Shown: positions 1-5,351 of the stretch, piece after piece
Layout of the letters: each line of letters begins with the position of its first letter
How positions within the stretch are numbered: the stretch's first letter is position 1
Position numbers and translations under genes: made by a program
Notes under the pieces: generated by a model
What the model saw: only the letters and a program-made list of their open reading frames with translations
Told to the model about the DNA's origin: nothing
Databases searched by the model: none
NCBI GenBank assembly: GCA_031278255.1
Contig: JAITKU010000144.1
Location: forward strand, 1-5,708
From: Eubacteriales Family XIII. Incertae Sedis bacterium
Lineage (GTDB): Bacteria > Bacillota > Clostridia > Peptostreptococcales > Anaerovoracaceae
Direction of reading: 5' to 3'
DNA length: 5,708 bases

Positions 1-14
1 CCCCTCAAAACATA

Positions 15-95
15 GGCGTCAGTGGGGGATTGCACCCGCCACTGACAGCTTGGAAAGTTGAAACCCGCCGCCTGTAGAGGCGGGGGACTGACGCC
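15..95. repeat. Nested inverted-repeat element, possibly a structured RNA, terminator or transposon end
   Basis: A perfect 9-bp inverted repeat (GGCGTCAGT at 15-23, ACTGACGCC at 87-95) encloses other foldable segments. TCAGTGG at 19-25 can instead pair with CCACTGA at 39-45, extended by GGG 26-28 with CCC 35-37. CCGCCT 68-73 pairs with AGGCGG 78-83 around a GTAG tetraloop, with two more C-G pairs outside a G-G mismatch. The 19-25 arm overlaps the outer arm, so the two folds compete. The minus-strand ATPase gene ends at 149, so on that strand this lies just downstream of the operon and is followed by a short U-rich run (minus-strand TATGTTTT, from 14 down to 7); it could act as a terminator. 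The compact C-rich/G-rich hairpin also resembles the ends of IS200/IS605-type elements, but no transposase is visible and the element runs to the window edge. The pairing is seen directly; the role is inferred. Confidence 0.5.
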
Positions 96-126
96 GTCGT
101 TCAAATTTGGCGTCGTTCAAATTTGA
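95..126. repeat. 16-bp tandem duplication
   Basis: Two abutting copies of a 16-bp unit, CGTCGTTCAAATTTG followed by G (95-110) or A (111-126), match at 15 of 16 positions. The first copy shares its first base with the right arm of the inverted-repeat element. It lies 3' of the minus-strand ATPase stop codon and overlaps no gene. It may be a slippage duplication or the boundary of an inserted element; two copies are too few to call an array. Confidence 0.6.
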
Positions 127-148
127 GCGCGGGAAGCACCCAAATTGT

Positions 149-2263
149 TCAGCGATTCGACCCGCGGCCCGGCGCCGGCGCGTCCCCTTTCACGATGGGC
201 CGCGTACTCGCCGCGCTGATCAGGATCGTCGAGACATTGTGCAGCAGGGCCGAGGTCCCGGGAGAGATCAGACCCGAAAGCCCCAGGATGAGCAGCCCTG
301 TGTTGAAAAAGATGATGTTGCGGTAGTTGTTCCCTATCCTCCGCATGAGTCCGACGCTCAAATCGCGCAGATAAAGCAAATCCCGCAGGTCCGAGCGCAG
401 CAGGGTGATATCGGCAACCTCCCGCGCGAGATCGGAAGCGTCTTTCATCGCCACGGACACGTCGGCCTCCGCAAGGGCGGGCGAGTCGTTTACGCCGTCG
501 CCGACCATGATGAGCCTTTTGCCCTCCGCCCTTTCCGCGCGAACGACGCGGGCTTTCTCCTCCGGAAGCATCTGCGCGCAAAAACCGTCCAGACCGAGGT
601 TGCGGCTGATCTCCCGCGCGGAAAATTCGCTGTCCCCCGTCAGCATGACGATCCGTTTCAGCCCGGCCCGCCGCAGGGCCTCGATCACCGCGGGCGCCTC
701 GGGACGAAGCGTATCGCTGATGAACACCGCGCCCGCAATCTCTCCGTCCACAGCCAGATAGACGGCGGAATCGCCGCCGGCCTCGCGCGCGATGCGTTCA
801 TCCTGTTCGCGCCGCAGCGCGATCCCCTCATCCTCGCAGACAAAATGCCGGCTGCCCACCACGACGCGCTTGCCGCGCAGGGCGGACGCAATGCCGTGCG
901 CCACCACATACTCCACCTGCGCGTGTTCCTCCTCGTGCAAAAGCCCTTCCTCTTTCGCCTTTTTGACGATGGCGCGCGCGACGCTGTGCGGAAAATGCTC
1001 TTCCAGACAGGCGGCGAGACGCAGAACCGCTTCGCGCGAATGGCCGTCAAATGGCAGGACCTTGCTGACCCGAGGCGTCGCGCGCGTCAGCGTGCCGGTC
1101 TTGTCGAACACAACCGTATCGGCCGCGGCCACGGCTTCGAGATACTTGCCGCCTTTCACCATAATGCGCTTCCCCGACGCTTCGCGCATGGCGGAGATCA
1201 CCGAAATCGGCGTCGCCAGTCGAATCGCGCACGAATAATCGACCAGCAGGGCGAATACGGCCTTGTCCACGCTCCGCGTACACAGGAACACGCCCGCGGC
1301 CAGCAGAAAATTGAACGGGACGATCCGGTCGGCCAGCCTCTCCGCGCGGCCTTGGGCCTCGGCTTTCAGGTGTTCCGCGTTGTCGATCAACTCAATGATC
1401 CGGTTGATCCGACTCTCGCCGCCGAGGGCCCGCGCCTCGACCGTAATATCGCCCTCCTCCACGGTTGTTCCCGCGAATACGGTGCTTCCCTCCGATTTGC
1501 GCACGGCGGCGGATTCCCCCGTCATCGTGGACTGATTCACCAAGGCTTCACCGCCGCGCACCACGCCGTCGATCGGGATCAAGGCGCCCGTGCGGACGAT
1601 CACGCGATCGCCCACCCGCAACTCGGACATCTTGACAGAGACCTGCTCGCCGTCCCTGTCCAGCCATACGGTGTCCACATGGAGCGAGAGGCTTTCCGCG
1701 AGCGCGTTTTTTGTCCGCTTGCGCGTATACGTCTCCAGGAGATCGGACAGGCCGATCAGGAAAATGACGGACGATGCGGTTGCAAACTGCCCGCGCAGGA
1801 TCGTCGCTCCGATGGCTGCGGCGTCAAGCGCCTCCACGCCGAGGCCCCCCGCTCCGATCCGGCGCAAAGCCCGCGACAAAAAAAGAAAGCCTTTCCAAAC
1901 GCACCACGCCTTTTGAAAAGGGGCGGGGAACAAAAGCTTGCGCAGAAAGTGGCACCCGACGGCGCGGAGGAGTTTTTGTTTGAATTCCGCGTCCAAGAGG
2001 ACCGCGGCGTCCCGCTCGCCCGCGGGAACCGCGGCGCGTTCGCGCGGGCGGAGCGCCCGCGCGAAGCGCAGGAGTTCGTCCTTGCAATCGCCGCGATAAT
2101 ACAAAAGAACGCTGCCCGTGCGCGGGGAGAACACCACTTTTTCCACATAGGGCAGGGCGCGCAGGGCGGCCGCCGCCGCCCCGCACTGCCGCTCCGTGAA
2201 CGCGTCGCGCCCGTAACGCAGCCGTATGCGCCCGCGGCTGTCGCTCGCTATTGTGTATCGCAT
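149..2263 (-). CDS. Heavy-metal (P1B-type) cation-transporting P-type ATPase, 704 aa
   Basis: An integral membrane pump that couples ATP hydrolysis to transition-metal export, by family. Residues 1-75 look like an HMA_2-type ferredoxin fold with no CxxC metal site. Hydrophobic segments lie near 145-175, 315-358 and 649-687. The actuator motif TGE is at 248-250, the phosphorylation motif DKTGT at 387-391 (Asp387), TGD at 542-544 and GDGVND at 588-593. The HP locus reads HFPHS (423-427). The membrane metal motif is Ser-Cys-Ala (344-346) instead of CPC, SPC or TPC, and the last helix carries HN (675-676). The ATG at 2263 is preferred over an in-frame upstream start because GAGGT (2272-2276) sits 8 nt before it and the upstream extension is an Arg-rich out-of-frame shadow of the neighbouring gene. 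It lies 4 nt after the small-protein gene, so translation is probably coupled. The metal cannot be named from sequence; Mn, Zn or Fe(II) are plausible by analogy with CtpC-like pumps. Confidence 0.93.
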   Translation of the reverse strand: MRYTIASDSRGRIRLRYGRDAFTERQCGAAAAALRALPYVEKVVFSPRTGSVLLYYRGDCKDELLRFARALRPRERAAVPAGERDAAVLLDAEFKQKLLRAVGCHFLRKLLFPAPFQKAWCVWKGFLFLSRALRRIGAGGLGVEALDAAAIGATILRGQFATASSVIFLIGLSDLLETYTRKRTKNALAESLSLHVDTVWLDRDGEQVSVKMSELRVGDRVIVRTGALIPIDGVVRGGEALVNQSTMTGESAAVRKSEGSTVFAGTTVEEGDITVEARALGGESRINRIIELIDNAEHLKAEAQGRAERLADRIVPFNFLLAAGVFLCTRSVDKAVFALLVDYSCAIRLATPISVISAMREASGKRIMVKGGKYLEAVAAADTVVFDKTGTLTRATPRVSKVLPFDGHSREAVLRLAACLEEHFPHSVARAIVKKAKEEGLLHEEEHAQVEYVVAHGIASALRGKRVVVGSRHFVCEDEGIALRREQDERIAREAGGDSAVYLAVDGEIAGAVFISDTLRPEAPAVIEALRRAGLKRIVMLTGDSEFSAREISRNLGLDGFCAQMLPEEKARVVRAERAEGKRLIMVGDGVNDSPALAEADVSVAMKDASDLAREVADITLLRSDLRDLLYLRDLSVGLMRRIGNNYRNIIFFNTGLLILGLSGLISPGTSALLHNVSTILISAASTRPIVKGDAPAPGRGSNR

Positions 2264-2267
2264 GGGC

Positions 2268-2537
2268 TCAGACCTCGTTTTCTTCCGCGTCCTCGCCTTG
2301 CGCCTTGCGCCTCGCTCGGTCTCTCGCCTCGTGATAGATATCCTGCGCGTCCTCGCGGATTTCCGCAAGGGCGACGGCCGCGTCGCTCTGCAACTGCATA
2401 CCCTTGGCGACCGCGTAGACGGCGGCTTTCCGAACGCGCGCGCTCCGCAGCAGTCCGGGGGCGATCAGCGCCGTCGCCGCGCCGCCGATAAAAGCGAGCA
2501 AACCGCCGTTTTCCAAAAACTTCTTCACATCGCTCAT
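2268..2537 (-). CDS. Small DUF6110/PacL-like membrane protein paired with the metal ATPase, 89 aa
   Basis: Residues 11-30 form a glycine/alanine-rich hydrophobic segment that should span the membrane once. A short basic stretch (RSARVRK) follows, then a long amphipathic charged helix with the signature-like EIREDAQDIYHEARD near 70-84, and an acidic tail (EDAEENEV). This matches my recollection of DUF6110 proteins in Firmicutes and, more loosely, mycobacterial DUF1490/PacL proteins encoded beside P1B ATPases, where they assemble and supply metal to the pump. A role as an accessory or scaffold of the downstream ATPase is inferred from that parallel and from the 4-nt spacing. The ATG at 2537 has AAGGAG (2543-2548) 5 nt upstream. 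An in-frame GTG at 2570 also has an AAAGGAG in front and would give 100 aa, but the ATG fits the family better. No dense His/Asp metal-binding cluster is visible at the C-terminus. Confidence 0.8.
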   Translation of the reverse strand: MSDVKKFLENGGLLAFIGGAATALIAPGLLRSARVRKAAVYAVAKGMQLQSDAAVALAEIREDAQDIYHEARDRARRKAQGEDAEENEV

Positions 2538-2660
2538 AAACTCTCCTTGCCATGACGCGCGCGGCGCCACGGCGCTCCTTTCTGATTTTCACGCACGGTT
2601 TCATCGAATGCGCTTCTGTAAGACGGCCGGGGCCGCGAGAATGCGGACCGACCGAATCAA

Positions 2661-2674
2661 TTAGCAAGAGCTAA
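2661..2674. promoter_or_regulatory. Palindromic operator candidate of the ATPase operon
   Basis: TTAGC-AAGA-GCTAA is a perfect 5-bp dyad with a 4-nt centre. It starts about 9 nt downstream of the -10 box of the minus-strand promoter, so it covers roughly +2 to +16, a standard place for a repressor. The TTAG...CTAA arms are reminiscent of DtxR/IdeR-type metalloregulator boxes, which would suit a metal-export operon. The regulator is not in the window and its identity is inference. Confidence 0.5.
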
Positions 2675-2682
2675 CAAATTAA

Positions 2683-2711
2683 AATATACAGCAAATCCGA
2701 ACAAATGTCAA
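2683..2711 (-). promoter_or_regulatory. Sigma-A promoter of the small-protein/ATPase operon
   Basis: On the minus strand TTGACA (2706-2711) is followed by a 17-bp spacer and TATATT (2683-2688), close to the vegetative consensus. The predicted start is near 2676, giving a leader of about 139 nt before the ATG at 2537. That leader is GC-rich with small hairpins (for example GCGCC 2564-2568 with GGCGC 2571-2575, and CGGCC 2624-2628 with GGCCG 2631-2635). I recognise no known riboswitch core in it. Confidence 0.8.
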
Positions 2712-2753
2712 CATTCCGTCGATTTTTTTGTCATAAACTTTTTTCCGCAAACA

Positions 2754-2782
2754 TTGACATTTATCCGTTCGCGTGAGAAAAT
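2754..2782 (+). promoter_or_regulatory. Promoter candidate for the HD-domain gene
   Basis: TTGACA (2754-2759) is a perfect -35 box. With a 17-bp spacer the -10 would be GAAAAT (2777-2782), matching 4 of 6. An alternative -10, TGTAAT (2791-2796), is better by itself but has only a weak -35 (TTCGCG at 2768-2773). The region is AT-rich, and the -35 is back-to-back with that of the divergent metal-efflux operon, 42 bp apart. Confidence 0.5.
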
Positions 2783-2823
2783 ATACGCAATGTAATCTTT
2801 TTGCATTTTCAAGGGGGAGACCC

Positions 2824-2874
2824 GTGAAAACACAAGTTTACAGAGGCGGCGGATTGACACGGAGGGATTTATAG
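2824..2874 (+). CDS. Possible 16-aa leader peptide upstream of the HD-domain gene
   Basis: A GTG at 2824 lies 4 nt after AAGGGGGAG (2811-2819), a better-placed ribosome binding site than that of the next gene. It opens a 16-codon frame (MKTQVYRGGGLTRRDL) ending in TAG at 2872-2874, three bases before the ATG of the HD-domain gene and in the same frame. It could be a coupling leader peptide, or an N-terminal extension interrupted by an amber codon. It could also be chance; I have no homology to support it. Confidence 0.3.
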   Translation: MKTQVYRGGGLTRRDL

Positions 2875-2877
2875 GAT

Positions 2878-3444
2878 ATGGCAAGGACACCGGATTTCAC
2901 ACGGGAGGAAGCGCTGGCGCTTCTTGAGACCTACAACAAGGAGGCGTTCCACCTCCGGCACGCGCTGACGCTGGAGGGTGTCATGCGGTATTTCGCCGAG
3001 CGGCTGGGCTACGCGGAGGAGGCCGATTTTTGGGCGCAGGTGGGGCTTCTGCACGATCTGGATTTTGAACTCTACCCAAAGGAGCATTGTATCAAGGTGC
3101 AGGAGTTGCTGCGGGAGCGGGGCGCGCGCCACGATCTGATCCGCGCGATCGCCAGCCACGGCTACGGTCTGTCGCCCGTGACGTACGCGCCGGAACACGA
3201 GATGGAAAAACTGCTGTACGCCGTTGACGAATTGACCGGACTCATCTGGGCCTGCGCCATCATGCGCCCCTCAAAGAGCGTGCAGGATTTGGAATTGAAA
3301 TCCGTGAAGAAGAAATACAAAAACCCGAATTTTGCGGCCGGCTGTTCCCGTGAAACCATCGAGCGGGGCGCGGCCATGCTGGGCTGGGAATCGGATCGCC
3401 TGATCGACGAAACGATACGCGCCATGCGCAGCTGCGAACAGTAG
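2878..3444 (+). CDS. HD-domain protein (predicted metal-dependent phosphohydrolase), 188 aa
   Basis: The protein shows the HD-superfamily pattern: His28 (in FHLRHAL), the His59-Asp60 doublet (LLHDLD), His94 (IASHGYG) and Asp117 (AVDELTG). By family these residues bind divalent metal and hydrolyse a phosphoester; the substrate is unknown. No signal peptide or membrane segment is visible, so it should be cytosolic. The C-terminal third (131-188) is a basic stretch (KSVKKKYKNP) and helices typical of compact, stand-alone clostridial HD hydrolases. The ATG at 2878 fits the family's usual N-terminus (TREEALALLETYNKE). GGAGGG (2861-2866) sits 11 nt upstream, rather far, so translation may be helped by the short leader frame ending at 2874. 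It appears monocistronic, ending in the hairpin at 3475-3499. It could be an inactive HD-fold protein, but all core ligands are present. Confidence 0.88.
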   Translation: MARTPDFTREEALALLETYNKEAFHLRHALTLEGVMRYFAERLGYAEEADFWAQVGLLHDLDFELYPKEHCIKVQELLRERGARHDLIRAIASHGYGLSPVTYAPEHEMEKLLYAVDELTGLIWACAIMRPSKSVQDLELKSVKKKYKNPNFAAGCSRETIERGAAMLGWESDRLIDETIRAMRSCEQ

Positions 3445-3474
3445 CGCGGCGGCCGGCACCCGTGCGACACAAAC

Positions 3475-3499
3475 AAAGCCTCGGCGTGCCGAGGCTTTT
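3475..3499. terminator. Bidirectional rho-independent terminator
   Basis: AAAGCCTCGG (3475-3484) pairs perfectly with CCGAGGCTTT (3489-3498) around a CGTG tetraloop, giving a 10-bp stem. A short T-run follows on the plus strand, and TTTGTTT follows on the minus strand. It lies 30 nt after the HD-domain stop and 37 nt beyond the cheV stop, so it can end both convergent transcripts. Confidence 0.88.
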
Positions 3500-3535
3500 G
3501 TCGTCGGTTTATCTTGTGCGAAGCCGCATCGGGTA

Positions 3536-4456
3536 TCAGGATTTCTCGGCCGCCTTGGGTCCTACCAATTCATCGATGAGCCGCACCAGATTCGCGATCT
3601 CGGGCTTCGATATCTGCGCGTCCGCGCCGACCTCCTTGCCTTTCAGCTTCATTTCCTCGTTGATCAGCGACGAAAACAGGATTACGGGCAGGGCCTTGAG
3701 TACGGGATCGGTCTTGATCAGCTTCGTCAGGTGATGTCCGTCCATACGCGGCATTTCGATATCGGAGATCACGCAGGCGACGTGCGCGTTGACATCGCCC
3801 TCGTGCTTGGCCTCTTCGAGGAAATCGTAGGCCTCCTGCCCGTTGTCGGTCTTGATCGTGTTCACGTAGCCCGCCTTGTGCAGCGATTCCAAGATCATCT
3901 TGGAAAGCAGCATGGAATCCTCCGCGACCAGTATCGGCAGGTTCGAGCGGCGGCGCGGCCCGAGTTTTTCTATATCGGAGACCTGTATGCCCGTCAAAGG
4001 CGCTATTTCCGCCACGATCTTCTCAAAATCGAGTATCGTGATCAGCCGGCCGTCGTACTCGGCTATGCCCGTGGCGACGCCCTCACCGCCGCCGTAGATC
4101 ACCGTGTCGGGCTTTTTGATGTTGTTCCAGGATATCCTGTCGATTCCGACGACGGAATGCACGTGAAAGCCGATCACCTGACTGTTGAATTCCGTAATCA
4201 TGAATATATCGCGTTCAAGGTATTCGGACGCGCCGAGGCCGAGATATTTTGCCAAATCGATGACCGTAATCACGTCCTCGCGGGGCTTGAATATCCCCTC
4301 GATCGCGGAATGCGCGTTCTGCATGGGCTTCAACGGCGAAAACTTCATGATCTCCCGCACCTTTGCCACGTTGATGCCGAAGATCTCCCCCGCAATCGTG
4401 AATTCCATTATCTCAAGCTCGTTCGTGCCGGATTCCAACAGTATGTCGGTTTGCAT
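3536..4456 (-). CDS. cheV: Chemotaxis coupling protein CheV (CheW domain plus receiver), 306 aa
   Basis: CheV links chemoreceptors to the CheA kinase and tunes signalling through a phosphorylatable receiver. Residues about 12-155 form a CheW-like domain (EFTIAGEIFGINVAKVREI, then the ITVIDLAKYLGL region and the VVGIDRI stretch). Residues about 173-298 form a receiver: acidic pair Glu179-Asp180, phospho-acceptor Asp232 in SDIEMPRMDGH, Ser262/263, and Lys284 in ISKPE. All key receiver residues are present, so it should accept phosphate. The ATG at 4456 gives the MQTDILLESGTNELEI start usual for clostridial CheVs and has GGAAGGG (4466-4472) 9 nt upstream. An in-frame ATG at 4474 would add six residues, but its AAGGAG (4488-4493) is 13 nt away. 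The gene stands alone, with no other chemotaxis gene in the window, which is common for CheV. It implies a motile host. Confidence 0.95.
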   Translation of the reverse strand: MQTDILLESGTNELEIMEFTIAGEIFGINVAKVREIMKFSPLKPMQNAHSAIEGIFKPREDVITVIDLAKYLGLGASEYLERDIFMITEFNSQVIGFHVHSVVGIDRISWNNIKKPDTVIYGGGEGVATGIAEYDGRLITILDFEKIVAEIAPLTGIQVSDIEKLGPRRRSNLPILVAEDSMLLSKMILESLHKAGYVNTIKTDNGQEAYDFLEEAKHEGDVNAHVACVISDIEMPRMDGHHLTKLIKTDPVLKALPVILFSSLINEEMKLKGKEVGADAQISKPEIANLVRLIDELVGPKAAEKS

Positions 4457-4560
4457 AAACGAATTCCCTTCCATATCGCTTGCCGCGCTCCTTTCCAAAT
4501 TCCTTAAACGCCGACGCGGGTCCGCGCCGATGTATCATTTCCCCAAAGGTCAAACCTATT

Positions 4561-4566
4561 ATTATA
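4561..4566 (-). promoter_or_regulatory. -10 box of a probable cheV promoter
   Basis: A perfect minus-strand TATAAT lies 105 bp upstream of the cheV start in an AT-rich island. The expected -35 position (CAGTTT at 17-bp spacing) is poor, and a TTGCAG exists only at 20 bp. I see no flagellar sigma-D-type promoter (TAAA plus GCCGATAT-like box), so vegetative or activator-dependent transcription is more likely. Confidence 0.45.
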
Positions 4567-4599
4567 GTACAACAACAAAGCAAAAACTGCAAGAGGAAA

Positions 4600-4802
4600 C
4601 GCGGAAAACGCGAAACATTTGCGCATTCGCCCACGGCCGGGCCATTGCGAGGCACCCCTATCCACCCGTTATTCGGAAATCAATTTCCCTACGGCTTTAG
4701 ACAACCGATGGCGATTCGGGCGAATATTCTCGCCAAGGCCGTCTCTGATGAACGACGCCGCCCAATCCCCTGCCGAAAGGCCGGGACCACCGCTTCATAC
4801 GG
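4600..4802. other. Gene-free interval with several dyads, between cheV and the Vsr-like gene
   Basis: No convincing gene is present here. Dyads seen are GGAAAT-CA-ATTTCC (4675-4688), ATTCG-GG-CGAAT (4714-4725) running into the 8-bp palindrome GAATATTC (4722-4729), and a hairpin with a GAAA tetraloop (CCC 4768-4770 and GCC 4772-4774 with GGC 4779-4781 and GGG 4783-4785, one mismatch). The last lies 18 nt after the Vsr-like stop on the minus strand but has no U-tract, so it is at best a weak terminator. I recognise no RNA family. Confidence 0.4.
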
Positions 4803-5234
4803 TCAGGGGCGCGGCTTCGCCCCCGCGTCCCGCAGCGCCGTCTCCACGATGTCCGCGCACCCGCGCACGTCCTTTTCTATCTCCCTGCCCCAAAAGCGCA
4901 GTACGGTCCAGCCGTCGTATTCCAGCACGGCGTTCACCGTGACATCCCGCATGATATTTCGTTCGATCTTGGGAATCCAAAAGTCCCGGTTCGATTTGAA
5001 ATCGTCCTTGCGTTCCTCCCAATTATAGCCGTGCCAAAACTCGCTGTCGCAGAACACGGCCACCTTTTTGCCGAGAAATGCGATGTCCGGCTTCCCCTCG
5101 ATCCCTTGCACGTTCTTCCGGTACCGCAGCCCGCGCCGCCAAAGCTCTTTCCGCAGCAGCAACTCGATCCGCGAATCCTTGCCGCGAACGCGCTGCATAT
5201 TGTAAGAAATCTGTTCCTTTGTTTTCGTTGCCAT
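4803..5234 (-). CDS. vsr: Vsr-family (very-short-patch repair-like) endonuclease, 143 aa
   Basis: By family, Vsr nicks DNA 5' of the thymine in T:G mismatches arising from deamination of 5-methylcytosine. Visible hallmarks are YNMQRVRGKDSRIE with Glu24, GKPDI with catalytic Asp50 (E. coli Asp51), EFWH with the intercalating Phe66-Trp67 and His68 (E. coli His69), and FWIPKIERNIMRD (85-97). The length is typical. E. coli's zinc-site Cys and His residues are absent: the HGCFWH motif reads DSEFWH, with only Cys62 and Cys126 left elsewhere. This resembles the zinc-less Vsr-like group common in Firmicutes, whose substrate is less certain. The ATG at 5234 is chosen because the -10 box overlaps the alternative ATG at 5249; neither has a clear ribosome binding site. 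No cytosine methyltransferase, the usual partner, is in the window. Confidence 0.87.
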   Translation of the reverse strand: MATKTKEQISYNMQRVRGKDSRIELLLRKELWRRGLRYRKNVQGIEGKPDIAFLGKKVAVFCDSEFWHGYNWEERKDDFKSNRDFWIPKIERNIMRDVTVNAVLEYDGWTVLRFWGREIEKDVRGCADIVETALRDAGAKPRP

Positions 5235-5244
5235 GGTAACTATT

Positions 5245-5273
5245 ATCATACCAAAAAAAAATTCGGCATACAA
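5245..5273 (-). promoter_or_regulatory. Promoter of the Vsr-like gene, possibly giving a leaderless mRNA
   Basis: On the minus strand TTGTAT (5268-5273), a 17-bp spacer containing nine consecutive T, then TATGAT (5245-5250). The expected start is near 5238, only about 4 nt before the ATG at 5234, and no Shine-Dalgarno sequence is present, so the transcript may be essentially leaderless. Confidence 0.5.
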
Positions 5274-5287
5274 GACCCGCGCAAATA

Positions 5288-5296
5288 TGATACAAT
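5288..5296 (+). promoter_or_regulatory. Extended -10 promoter of the DUF3842 gene
   Basis: TGA-TACAAT has the TGn extension and matches 5 of 6 in the hexamer. The -35 region is weak, as expected for extended -10 promoters. It predicts a leader of about 50 nt before the ATG at 5352 and lies just upstream of the divergent Vsr-like promoter. Confidence 0.45.
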
Positions 5297-5351
5297 AATC
5301 GCAAAGGACAAGATTATCCCGGAGTGAAATTCGCGGAAAGGCGGTTTTATA

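Noticed and set aside
2264..2368. A 35-residue N-terminal extension of the ATPase
   Set aside because: It overlaps the small-protein gene in another frame, is almost all Arg/Lys/Thr, and the internal ATG at 2263 has a well-placed ribosome binding site.
107..2491. A 794-codon plus-strand open frame running antisense through the ATPase and small-protein genes
   Set aside because: Its translation is Arg/Pro/His-rich with no recognisable motif, while the minus strand carries complete P-type ATPase signatures. High GC with biased third positions produces such long antisense frames.
2538..2676. A metal riboswitch (yybP-ykoY or similar) in the 139-nt leader of the ATPase operon
   Set aside because: I could not find the conserved core sequences; only short GC-rich hairpins are present.
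3731..4507. A 258-codon plus-strand frame opposite cheV
   Set aside because: It is an antisense shadow of cheV, with no domain and no ribosome binding site context.
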